A stretch of DNA of 11,163 bases. Origin: CAJAUT01 sp043809365 (GTDB taxonomy: Bacteria; Patescibacteriota; Microgenomatia; UBA1400; UBA12108). Shown in pieces: positions 1 through 6,136 of this stretch (the stretch's first letter is position 1; the number at the start of each line of letters is the position of its first letter). The DNA is taken from NCBI GenBank assembly GCA_043809365.1, contig JAZDDW010000018.1:1-11163 (forward strand). The letters are read 5' to 3'. A model generated the notes under the pieces. That model was given only the letters and a program-made list of their open reading frames with translations, had not been told where the DNA came from and ran no database searches. Both the position numbers and the translations under genes were made by a program.

Positions 1-1
1 G

Positions 2-904
2 GTGGATCTTGCCCTCCGCCAGGCCGGATTTGACCCCGTATCACTGTGTCACCGTGACACTGTGTCACAGCGGGTAACTGCTCTAGCAGTTACCGTGGGC
101 CCGGGCCTCGCCCCCTCTCTCGAGCAAGGTATTGCCTACTGTAAGCAGTTGGCCGTAAGCCGTAAGCTACCTATCATTGCCATCAACCACATGGAAGGTC
201 ATCTTCTCTCCAGCTTTGCCCAAACCCGGACAGGTTCTCGTGGTTTATCCTCCCCCCTCTACCCCGCACTTGGTTTCCTGATTTCTGGCGGCCATACCGA
301 ACTTGTCTTAATGAAAAAAATGGGTAGTTACGAACTCTTGGGCGAAACCCTCGACGATGCCGCCGGCGAGGCCTACGACAAAGTGGCTCGCCTCCTCCTC
401 CTCGGTTATCCCGGCGGACCCATCCTCGCCGACATGGCTACTCGTGGCACACCCCGCTATCACCTCCCCGAACCCATGACTACTAGAGCCGATCTCAACT
501 TTAGCTTTTCTGGGTTAAAAACTGCCGCCCGCCAATATCTTGAGCAGAATAAGCCCGAGCTCACTCGCGAGTTTATCCAAGATTTCGCCGCCAGTTTTCA
601 ATCCACCGTGTTCAAGCACCTCATAAAACGTTTCCGTCGTGCCATTGATCTCTACTCTCCCCAAATGATCCTCCTCGGAGGTGGTGTAGTCAGTAATGTC
701 GCGCTCCGCACCCTCACTCGCTCCGTCGCCAAAGAATATGGCCTCCCTGTGTACTTCCCCAAGAGTAAGAAGCTGATCACCGATAATGCCGCCATGATTG
801 GCATCGTCGCCTCTTACAAATTTGCACGCGGAGAATTTAGTGATCCCTCCTCTCTCGACCGCCTCCCCAACCTCAATTTTCCAACAACTTCTTCGCCACT
901 TTAA
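2..904 (+). CDS. tsaD: tRNA N6-threonylcarbamoyladenosine transferase TsaD, 5' end outside window
   Basis: TsaD transfers the threonylcarbamoyl group from threonylcarbamoyl-AMP to A37 of tRNAs that read ANN codons, acting in the cytoplasm with TsaB and TsaE. About 300 residues are visible; against the usual ~340, roughly the first 50 (the N-terminal ATPase-like segment) lie before the window. The GTG at base 2 is probably internal and not the start. Seen: the metal-binding HMEGH motif (visible residues 63-67), SGGHT (95-99), DDAAGEAYDK (118-127), a SGLKTA motif, and DNAAMIG near the C-terminus, whose Asp is a metal ligand in the family. Two oddities lie in its N-terminal half: the stretch just before AVTVGPG is encoded by an octamer repeat array, and the stretch before the HMEGH strand by a heptamer repeat. 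Its 3' end overlaps the convergent scaffold gene by 32 bp. Identification is secure. Confidence 0.95.
   Translation: MDLALRQAGFDPVSLCHRDTVSQRVTALAVTVGPGLAPSLEQGIAYCKQLAVSRKLPIIAINHMEGHLLSSFAQTRTGSRGLSSPLYPALGFLISGGHTELVLMKKMGSYELLGETLDDAAGEAYDKVARLLLLGYPGGPILADMATRGTPRYHLPEPMTTRADLNFSFSGLKTAARQYLEQNKPELTREFIQDFAASFQSTVFKHLIKRFRRAIDLYSPQMILLGGGVVSNVALRTLTRSVAKEYGLPVYFPKSKKLITDNAAMIGIVASYKFARGEFSDPSSLDRLPNLNFPTTSSPL
41..68 (+). repeat. octamer (GTGTCAC+1) array inside tsaD
   Basis: Three 7-bp palindromic units lie at 46-52, 54-60 and 62-68, preceded by a half unit at 41-44. The middle unit has the central base flipped (GTGACAC). Spacers are single bases. The array is read in frame as roughly SLCHRDTVSQ, directly before the conserved AVTVGPG strand, at a place where other TsaD proteins (E. 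coli compared from memory) have a shorter loop. The TGA in the flipped unit is out of frame, so the gene stays open. Confidence 0.85.
138..172 (+). repeat. heptamer repeat inside tsaD
   Basis: Degenerate 7-bp units, including two exact consecutive copies of GCCGTAA (152-158 and 159-165), flanked by related units ACTGTAA-like and GCTACCT. It encodes part of the helix before PIIAINHMEGH. A related heptamer (GCTGTAA) occurs in sufS at 2044-2071. The degeneracy makes this less certain than the octamer arrays. Confidence 0.5.
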
Positions 905-1238
905 CTGGCAACATCAAACACTTCATCCGCCCCGGATTCACCTCAAATCCCACTCCCTTACGTGCAAGTTCCTCCTCACTCATTTTCTGTATATCCTTCA
1001 AGCTCTTGTCCTGCAGATACTCGCTTAGTTTACTGGCCGCGGCCGTCGTGATTGCACACCCTATCCCCTCCCACTTAACTTCTGAGATTTTCCCAGTCTT
1101 AACTTTAATAAAAAATTGCACCATATCTCCACAACTCGCATTGCTGTCTCTCGCTGTCTCTACCCCTTCTCCAGTTAACTCTCCCTGATTCCTCGGATGT
1201 TCGTAGTGATCCATCACATCTTCTCTATATATGTCCAT
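873..1238 (-). CDS. IscU/SufU-type Fe-S cluster scaffold protein
   Basis: This 121-residue protein belongs to the IscU/NifU-N family, which receives sulfur from a cysteine desulfurase and holds or relays nascent Fe-S clusters. The three ligand cysteines are visible: C36 in NASCGD, with D38 two residues on, C61 in GIGCAI, and C107 in GRMKC. The C61-C107 distance of 46 residues is close to IscU and lacks the roughly 20-residue insertion of Firmicutes SufU, although the operon partners are Suf proteins. It is the last gene of the suf cluster, 20 bp after the four-helix-bundle gene. The start codon follows one base after an octamer array, and no Shine-Dalgarno sequence is seen, so translation may depend on coupling. 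Its 3' end overlaps tsaD tail to tail. I leave the symbol blank because IscU and SufU cannot be separated safely. Confidence 0.9.
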   Translation of the reverse strand: MDIYREDVMDHYEHPRNQGELTGEGVETARDSNASCGDMVQFFIKVKTGKISEVKWEGIGCAITTAAASKLSEYLQDKSLKDIQKMSEEELARKGVGFEVNPGRMKCLMLPVKVAKKLLEN

Positions 1239-1239
1239 C

Positions 1240-1271
1240 GTGTCACGGTGTCACAGTGTCACTGTGTCACT
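1240..1271. repeat. octamer array copy A (32 bp), between four-helix-bundle gene and scaffold gene
   Basis: Four GTGTCAC units with spacers G, A and T and a trailing T, identical over 32 bp to the array at 1730-1761. On the transcribed (minus) strand the units read GTGACAC, each carrying a TGA. Because the period is 8, successive TGAs fall in different frames, so three units stop all frames. The stop of the upstream gene (1259-1261) lies in the array, and the downstream ATG (1236-1238) begins one base after it. Confidence 0.95.
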
Positions 1272-1729
1272 CCTTTCCTACTTTTATCAGCCAATTTTCT
1301 CACATATTCGTCGAAATCTTTGTTCTCCTGATATTGAGGATCAGCCACTCTCTGGCCCCCATAGCTCCCCTTCTTGTATCCGGCAATTAATTTGGCAATT
1401 AACCTAGACGTATAGTCGGCCTTATCGTATAGCAACTCAAAATTTATTTTATCTATCATACCTTGATCAAGTGCTACATATAACTGTGCCCTTACCTCCC
1501 CACAACTCCCCCGCGCAATATACCAAAAAGCCATCAACTCGTCTCTTGTTCCCCTTTCAAACCCCTCCGCTAAGTTAGATAACACTGACACTGCCGCCCG
1601 CTGAATCTGATCCTTCAAAGAGTAGTCTTTCCACAACTTACATGTGTCGTATACCAATTTCACCAATACCCTCGCCTGTTGCCATGCGTACAAATCTTCA
1701 AATCTTTTTACTTGTTGCTTTTGTTCCAT
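1259..1729 (-). CDS. four-helix-bundle protein (S23/IVP family)
   Basis: This 156-residue protein has the hallmarks of the four-helix-bundle family found in 23S rRNA intervening sequences and related to the Avd accessory protein of diversity-generating retroelements: FEDLYAWQQAR at the N-terminus, SLKDQIQRAAVSVLSNLAEG (residues ~38-57), and ARGSCGEVRAQLYVALDQG. The cellular role is unknown; family members pentamerise and bind nucleic acid in the Avd case. No retroelement, reverse transcriptase or rRNA is in the window, so the gene stands alone, inserted between sufS and the scaffold gene. It is framed exactly by two identical 32-bp octamer arrays: its ATG directly abuts array B, and its last codons (VTQ, then TGA) are made of array A. 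There is no visible Shine-Dalgarno sequence. Likely an accessory gene that joined the suf operon secondarily. Confidence 0.85.
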   Translation of the reverse strand: MEQKQQVKRFEDLYAWQQARVLVKLVYDTCKLWKDYSLKDQIQRAAVSVLSNLAEGFERGTRDELMAFWYIARGSCGEVRAQLYVALDQGMIDKINFELLYDKADYTSRLIAKLIAGYKKGSYGGQRVADPQYQENKDFDEYVRKLADKSRKGVTQ

Positions 1730-1761
1730 GTGTCACGGTGTCACAGTGTCACTGTGTCACT
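1730..1761. repeat. octamer array copy B (32 bp), between sufS and four-helix-bundle gene
   Basis: Identical over 32 bp to 1240-1271: four GTGTCAC units with spacers G, A and T. The sufS stop codon (1757-1759, TGA on the minus strand) is formed by the first unit met in transcription, and the ATG of the four-helix-bundle gene (1727-1729) starts immediately after the array. The pair of arrays are direct repeats bracketing one gene. Confidence 0.95.
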
Positions 1762-2980
1762 TCCCAAAAATCTTTTTAACTTTACCTAGCGCCACTACCA
1801 ACGCGTCAACATCTTCCTTGGTCGTATACACGTTAAAACTCGCCCTTACTGACGCCACAATCCCCATACTCGTATGTAGTGGCATAGTACAGTGGTGTCC
1901 TGATCTCACCGCCACCCCCTCCGAGTCCAGAATTGTTGCCACGTCGTGGGCATGGATTCCTTCATATGCAAAACTCACACTTCCAGATCTAAGGTCTGCA
2001 TTTTTCGTTCCCAGAATTTTAACATTCTTTAGTTTTCCCAGTTGCTGTATGCTGTAAGCTACAAGCTGTTTATCGTGCTTTCTCACGTTTTCCATCCCCA
2101 ATTTTTCTAGATAATCTATCGCCGCCGAGAGCCCAACTGCCCCCGCCACATTTGGTGTCCCTGCCTCAAACTTCTCGGGTACCGAGGTCCACGTAGATTG
2201 ATCTACCGCCACCTCATTTATCATCCCTCCGCCAGTGAGAAATGGCGACATCGACTCAAGGATTTCTTTCCTCCCCCAAAGTACCCCAATTCCCATCGGC
2301 CCAAGCATTTTGTGTCCAGAAAAAGCATAAAAATCACACCCAATCTCACTAACATCCACTTTCATGTGTGGCACTGCCTGTGCCCCATCCACCAAGACCA
2401 AGGCCCCCGCTTTGTGGGCCATTTTTGTCATCTCCACGACCGGATTTATCGTCCCCAGGGCGTTTGACACCTGTACAATCGCCACCAGTTTTGGTCTCAA
2501 TTTTAGTTTTTGCTGGTAATCATCCATGTCCACCCGCCCATCTTCCGTGAGCCCCACCACCTCCACTCTCGCCCCAGTCCGTCTCGCCACTTCTTGCCAT
2601 GGCACCAAATTGGCATGATGTTCCATCAGTGTCGTCACCATCACATCACCTTTTTTGAGATTATCCAGTCCCCACGCATAAGCAACGAGATTAATCGCTT
2701 CGGTCGTATTTCTCACAAACACTACCCCTTGGGCTCGTCCCCCAATAAATTCGGCTACTTTTTCTCTTGCTTCTTGGTAAAGCTGTGTCGCCTCATCCCC
2801 CAAAGTATGTGCTCCCCTGTGAACATTGGCATTGTGGGTCTCGTAATACCCCCGCTCCGCATCTAACACTTGCCTTGGTTTCTGACTTGTCGCCCCAGAA
2901 TCCAGATAAACCAATCTCTTCCCATTAATTTCCCTCTTCAAAATCGGAAAGTCTTTTCGCACCTCCTGCGGATCAAACAT
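1757..2980 (-). CDS. sufS: cysteine desulfurase SufS
   Basis: This PLP enzyme removes sulfur from cysteine as an enzyme-bound persulfide and passes it to the scaffold protein for cluster assembly. The protein is full length (407 residues) for group II desulfurases. Visible: the PLP Schiff-base lysine K224 in SGHKMLGP, the cofactor-contacting D198 and Q201 (DGAQ), H122 in the MEHHAN motif, and the catalytic C364 in RSGHHCTMPLH. It lies 7 bp after the sufD-like gene and is clearly co-transcribed. Residues ~304-314 (KQLVAYSIQQL) are encoded by a heptamer repeat, in a surface helix where the family is variable. The stop codon is provided by the octamer array that precedes the four-helix-bundle gene. 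Start chosen at the ATG that places MFDPQEVRKDFPIL as the usual N-terminus. Confidence 0.96.
   Translation of the reverse strand: MFDPQEVRKDFPILKREINGKRLVYLDSGATSQKPRQVLDAERGYYETHNANVHRGAHTLGDEATQLYQEAREKVAEFIGGRAQGVVFVRNTTEAINLVAYAWGLDNLKKGDVMVTTLMEHHANLVPWQEVARRTGARVEVVGLTEDGRVDMDDYQQKLKLRPKLVAIVQVSNALGTINPVVEMTKMAHKAGALVLVDGAQAVPHMKVDVSEIGCDFYAFSGHKMLGPMGIGVLWGRKEILESMSPFLTGGGMINEVAVDQSTWTSVPEKFEAGTPNVAGAVGLSAAIDYLEKLGMENVRKHDKQLVAYSIQQLGKLKNVKILGTKNADLRSGSVSFAYEGIHAHDVATILDSEGVAVRSGHHCTMPLHTSMGIVASVRASFNVYTTKEDVDALVVALGKVKKIFGK
2044..2071 (-). repeat. heptamer repeat inside sufS
   Basis: Four consecutive 7-bp units on the plus strand: GCTGTAT, GCTGTAA, GCTACAA, GCTGTTT. On the coding strand they encode the helix segment around KQLVAYSIQQL. 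It resembles the GCCGTAA repeat in tsaD (138-172). Coding constraint on an amphipathic helix could partly mimic such periodicity. Confidence 0.55.
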
Positions 2981-2987
2981 TACTAAA

Positions 2988-3455
2988 TTATACTCCCAAC
3001 CACCCCTCTACTACCTCACTCCTTGCCTGTTCCACATCTAATCCTCTCGACATTAAATATAATATCTGTTCTTTGTCTATTGGCCCAATCGAGGCAGCAT
3101 GACTCGCTTTCACATTATTCGCTTCAATCTCTAGCCTAGGTTCGGCCGTCGCCCGTGCCGCTTCATCCAACGTCAACACTCGCAGTTCTAGAAAGTCGTC
3201 CGTCGCTTGCGCTTCTTTCCGGATTTTAACCATCCCAATTATTCCAACAACTGCCCCCTCCCCCACCACTGCCCGCACGGTAATCCTGCCTTTTGTCCCA
3301 CGCGCTTTATGATCAGCTGTTACTCGCAACTCATATTCTCCCGCCCCCCGCGCATCCACAATTCCCACCCACTCCCTCTCTTCCCCCACTTTCTCAAAGG
3401 GAATCATTACCTCCCACTTCCCCGGTTTGTCGTACTTCATTATAATTTTCTTCAT
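2988..3455 (-). CDS. short SufD-like protein (SufB/SufD family C-terminal part)
   Basis: SufD normally pairs with SufB in the SufBC2D scaffold. This 155-residue protein ends with the diagnostic SufB/D segment: EIEANNVKASHAASIG (109-124), then a helical tail with QILYLMSRGLDVEQARSEVVEGWL. Normal SufD is about 400 residues, so only the last part of the beta-helix and the C-terminal helical domain remain. H119 matches the SufD histidine (E. coli H360 by motif alignment) held to be important at the SufB-SufD interface; the Cys two residues before it in E. coli is Ala here. The gene is not obviously broken: it has its own ATG with a G-rich sequence upstream and lies between sufB and sufS with a 7-bp gap to sufS. 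Probably a reduced but functional SufD; symbol withheld because of the size. Confidence 0.8.
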   Translation of the reverse strand: MKKIIMKYDKPGKWEVMIPFEKVGEEREWVGIVDARGAGEYELRVTADHKARGTKGRITVRAVVGEGAVVGIIGMVKIRKEAQATDDFLELRVLTLDEAARATAEPRLEIEANNVKASHAASIGPIDKEQILYLMSRGLDVEQARSEVVEGWLGV

Positions 3456-3479
3456 CCTATGCCCCCCACCACCGTGCCC

Positions 3480-3507
3480 CGCCGAAGCTCGCTAGAGCGA
3501 AGGAGGG
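3480..3507. repeat. GC-rich stem-loop element between sufB and sufD-like gene
   Basis: In the 70-bp gap between sufB and the sufD-like gene, CCGAAGCTC and GAGCGAAGG flank GCTA. GCTC/GAGC pair around the loop, with the outer CC/GG also able to pair across a GAA/GAA internal loop. Nearly the same arms occur inside pgk at 6976-6998, marking a dispersed family. It could act as an mRNA stability or attenuation element within the operon. Confidence 0.7.
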
Positions 3508-3525
3508 TCTCCAACATTATTGTTT

Positions 3526-4905
3526 TCATCCTACTGATCCTATCATTTCGAGTTCTATAAGACGGTTTAGTTCGACCGCATACTCCATCGGCAATTCGCC
3601 AATCACGGGTTCCAAAAACCCACGGATTATCATTGATTCCGCCTCATCTTTTGTCATCCCCCGCGACATGAGATACGTTATTTGTTCCTCTCCAATGCGA
3701 CTGACATATGCCTCATGTTCGAGGGTGGCCTCTCCCGTTAGGATCTGATTATTGGGATAGGTATCGCTCCGGCTCAAATCATCCAGTATCAGCGCATCAC
3801 ACACCACGTGGCTACGTGCTCCCCTTGCCCTCGGCGTCATCTTTACTTGTCCGCGGTAACTACTTCTTCCTCCTTCTTGACTGATCGATTTACTGATAAT
3901 TCTCGATGTTGTGTTTGGTGCCAAATGAATCATTTTGGCACCGGTATCCTGGTGTTGCCCCTCCCCCGCCAAAGCGATAGATAACATCGACCCCCTTGCC
4001 CTCTCTCCCCGCAAAATACAACTTGGATACTTCATGGTCACCTTTGACCCCAAATTACAGTCCACCCACTCCATCTGCGCATCTTTTTCTACAATCGCTC
4101 TCTTCGTCACCAAGTTGTAGACAGTTTTATACCAATTCTGTACCGTGGTATATCTCACTTTTGCCCTTTCCTTTACCACCACCTCGACAACCGCCGCGTG
4201 TAAGCTCGCACTCGCAAATGCGGGAGCCGAGCACCCCTCAACATAATGTACACTCGACCCAGGCTCCGCTACTATCAATGTACGTTCAAACTGTCCAGCA
4301 TTCTCACTATTAATCCGAAAATAAGCTTGTAGTGGCAAATCCACTTTTACACCCATCGGGACGTAGACAAAAGATCCTCCACTCCACACTGCGGTATTTA
4401 GAGCCGCCAGTTTATTATCTCCGTACGGCACAATCTTGCCAAAGTATTTTCTCACGAGTTTGGGGTACTGTTTAAGTCCCTCATCCATCGACAAAAATAT
4501 CACTCCTTTCTTCGCCAAAACCTTCTTCAAGGAGTGATAAATTGCTTCGCTGTCATACTGTCCCCCCGCCCCGGAGAGCTTCGATTTTTCCGCTTCCGGT
4601 ACTCCCATGAGATCAAATACTTTCCGCACAGCATCGGGTACCTCATTCCAACTTTTGTACGGTTTGTCTACAGGCTTTAAATAATACCGAATATTCTCCC
4701 ACTTTAGATCCGTAAGTGTAGCTCCCCAACCCGGAATGGGCATCTCTTCATATTTTTTCAGTGCCCCCAGACGCAACTCGAGCATCCATCTCGGTTCATT
4801 TTTTTGCCTCGATATCTTTCGCACCAAGGTTTCCGAGAGCCCCTTTCTCGCTCTATAAGTATATTTCCCAGTCGGAGAACTAAAACCTAATTGATAGTCT
4901 TCCAT
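3526..4905 (-). CDS. sufB: Fe-S cluster assembly protein SufB
   Basis: SufB is the core scaffold subunit that binds sulfur and the nascent cluster together with SufC and SufD. The protein is full length at 459 residues. Family landmarks are clear: GVIFLSMDEGLKQYP, the long beta-helix core with YFRINSENAGQFERTLIVAEPGS and YVEGCSAP, NTTSRIISKSISQEGGRSSYRG, and the C-terminal segment GEATLEHEAYVSRIGEEQITYLMSRGM followed by LPMEYAVELNRLI. The conserved HEA glutamate is present. At the position of E. coli SufB C405 there is Ser (DDLSRSDTYP), as I recall for Gram-positive SufB, so this is a lineage trait and not a defect. Its start overlaps the end of sufC by 19 bp, implying translational coupling. 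Confidence 0.96.
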   Translation of the reverse strand: MEDYQLGFSSPTGKYTYRARKGLSETLVRKISRQKNEPRWMLELRLGALKKYEEMPIPGWGATLTDLKWENIRYYLKPVDKPYKSWNEVPDAVRKVFDLMGVPEAEKSKLSGAGGQYDSEAIYHSLKKVLAKKGVIFLSMDEGLKQYPKLVRKYFGKIVPYGDNKLAALNTAVWSGGSFVYVPMGVKVDLPLQAYFRINSENAGQFERTLIVAEPGSSVHYVEGCSAPAFASASLHAAVVEVVVKERAKVRYTTVQNWYKTVYNLVTKRAIVEKDAQMEWVDCNLGSKVTMKYPSCILRGERARGSMLSIALAGEGQHQDTGAKMIHLAPNTTSRIISKSISQEGGRSSYRGQVKMTPRARGARSHVVCDALILDDLSRSDTYPNNQILTGEATLEHEAYVSRIGEEQITYLMSRGMTKDEAESMIIRGFLEPVIGELPMEYAVELNRLIELEMIGSVG

Positions 4906-5540
4906 ATCTTCGTCACCGTTATCTTCTCTAGTAATTTCTGATTATGTGTAATCACCAAAAAACTCGTCCCCTCACTCCTCATCTTCCCAATAATTCCTCT
5001 CAAAAACTTAGCCCCCTCCGCATCCAACCCCGAATCTACCTCGTCCAATATCGCCAATCTTGGTTTTAATAATAACAACTGTAATAATTCTAGCCTTTTC
5101 TTTTCTCCTCCGCTAAAATCTTCATTTACATTTCTACTCACGTGCTCTTTAGTTAACCCCACCCCCATTGCCAACTCTTCCAGTTTTTGCTTAAAATCCA
5201 CCAGTTTATTAATTTTATGCCCCATTGCCTCATAGCTAGCCTTACAAAGATTAAAGACCGATACTCCCGGTATTGTAATCGGATTTTGCCACGCAACATA
5301 AATTCCCGTCCTCGCGCGCTCGTTTACACTCATTTTGAGTAAATCTCTCCCCTCAAACTCAACCTTGCCCTTCTCCGCCACATAATTCTTATTCCCTAAC
5401 AAAATATTCGCCAAACTACTTTTTCCGCTCCCATTCACCCCCATAAGCACATGCACTTCTCCCTCTCCAATCTTTAAATTCATCTCTCGCAAAATAACCT
5501 TTTTTCCGGCACTTATTGTCAAATTTTCTACACTCAACAT
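4887..5540 (-). CDS. sufC: Fe-S assembly ATPase SufC
   Basis: SufC is the ABC-type ATPase that drives conformational change of the SufB/SufD scaffold. All nucleotide-binding motifs are present: Walker A GVNGSGKSS (34-42), Q-loop Q85 in AWQNP, signature SGGEKKR (143-149), Walker B LAILDEVDSGLD (162-173), and the switch histidine H199 in ITHN. At 217 residues it is about 30 shorter than typical SufC: the usual tail after the switch region, with a final strand and the motif around GGxELAxxLE, is replaced by a short EKITVTKIWKTIN ending. This end overlaps sufB, so the tail may have been trimmed by genome compaction. It follows the exonuclease gene by 14 bp and is the first suf gene of the operon. 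Confidence 0.95.
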   Translation of the reverse strand: MLSVENLTISAGKKVILREMNLKIGEGEVHVLMGVNGSGKSSLANILLGNKNYVAEKGKVEFEGRDLLKMSVNERARTGIYVAWQNPITIPGVSVFNLCKASYEAMGHKINKLVDFKQKLEELAMGVGLTKEHVSRNVNEDFSGGEKKRLELLQLLLLKPRLAILDEVDSGLDAEGAKFLRGIIGKMRSEGTSFLVITHNQKLLEKITVTKIWKTIN

Positions 5541-5554
5541 CTGGTTATTCTAAC

Positions 5555-6136
5555 CTAAAACAGAGTTGCTTGCACGCTGGCATCTTTTTTGGGAACAAAG
5601 TTAAAATCCACCCTCACATTAATCAGTTCGTTCCACTTGTTCTTAAACTTCAATTTTCCTTCTTTTTGTCCATACAAATACAGATCGCGTGTAATCATGA
5701 CATCTTGGAGACAATACTTCGTCAGCTTGGACCAATTTCCCTCATGAAAATAGGTAATCGCATCCAGTCCGCTCCCACCCTTTTGTACTCCCAAAGTTTC
5801 CTTCGCGAGCGCGTCCAACTTGACTCTGTAGCCCACCTCCCTTTCTACTTCCTGAAGCATATCAAAATTCGGAAGTTTTTGTAGATCGCCTAGATAATAC
5901 GGGGAGAGGGCTGGCATATCAAAATCAATGCTATTAAACCCCACTATTCGATCAGCACTTTCAAATATCTTAAACATTTCCGGGAACTCTTCTTCCCGAA
6001 ATCCGCGCAAGGTCCCCCCGTCTCCTTCTTCCCCATACCATAACCCTGATACCGACACCCCGAGTTTATCTGGGTGGTAGCCTCCAACTTCATCAAACGC
6101 CTTCTTCGTCTCCACATCAAATACGACCAGTTTCAT
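5555..6136 (-). CDS. DEDDy-type 3'-5' exonuclease (RNase H-like fold)
   Basis: This 193-residue protein carries the DnaQ-like exonuclease signature. D7 and E9 lie in the first strand (VVFDVET), a third acidic residue follows GFNSIDFD (D71/D73), and Y141-x-x-x-D145 (YCLQD) forms the tyrosine-containing Exo III motif. It would hydrolyse nucleic acid from the 3' end with two metal ions; substrate, DNA or RNA, cannot be told. It is a stand-alone nuclease domain, without helicase or polymerase parts. Its ATG overlaps the pgk stop by the classical ATGA four-base junction, so it is translated by coupling to pgk; sufC follows after 14 bp. Placement between glycolytic and Fe-S genes gives no functional hint. 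Confidence 0.82.
   Translation of the reverse strand: MKLVVFDVETKKAFDEVGGYHPDKLGVSVSGLWYGEEGDGGTLRGFREEEFPEMFKIFESADRIVGFNSIDFDMPALSPYYLGDLQKLPNFDMLQEVEREVGYRVKLDALAKETLGVQKGGSGLDAITYFHEGNWSKLTKYCLQDVMITRDLYLYGQKEGKLKFKNKWNELINVRVDFNFVPKKDASVQATLF

Noticed and set aside
1240..1761. The two identical 32-bp repeats as a CRISPR array
   Set aside because: Only two copies, with a whole protein gene as the interval and an internal 8-bp period; no cas genes.
1644..2057. Plus-strand open frame opposite sufS and the four-helix-bundle gene
   Set aside because: Antisense to two clear genes and the octamer array; no family resemblance.
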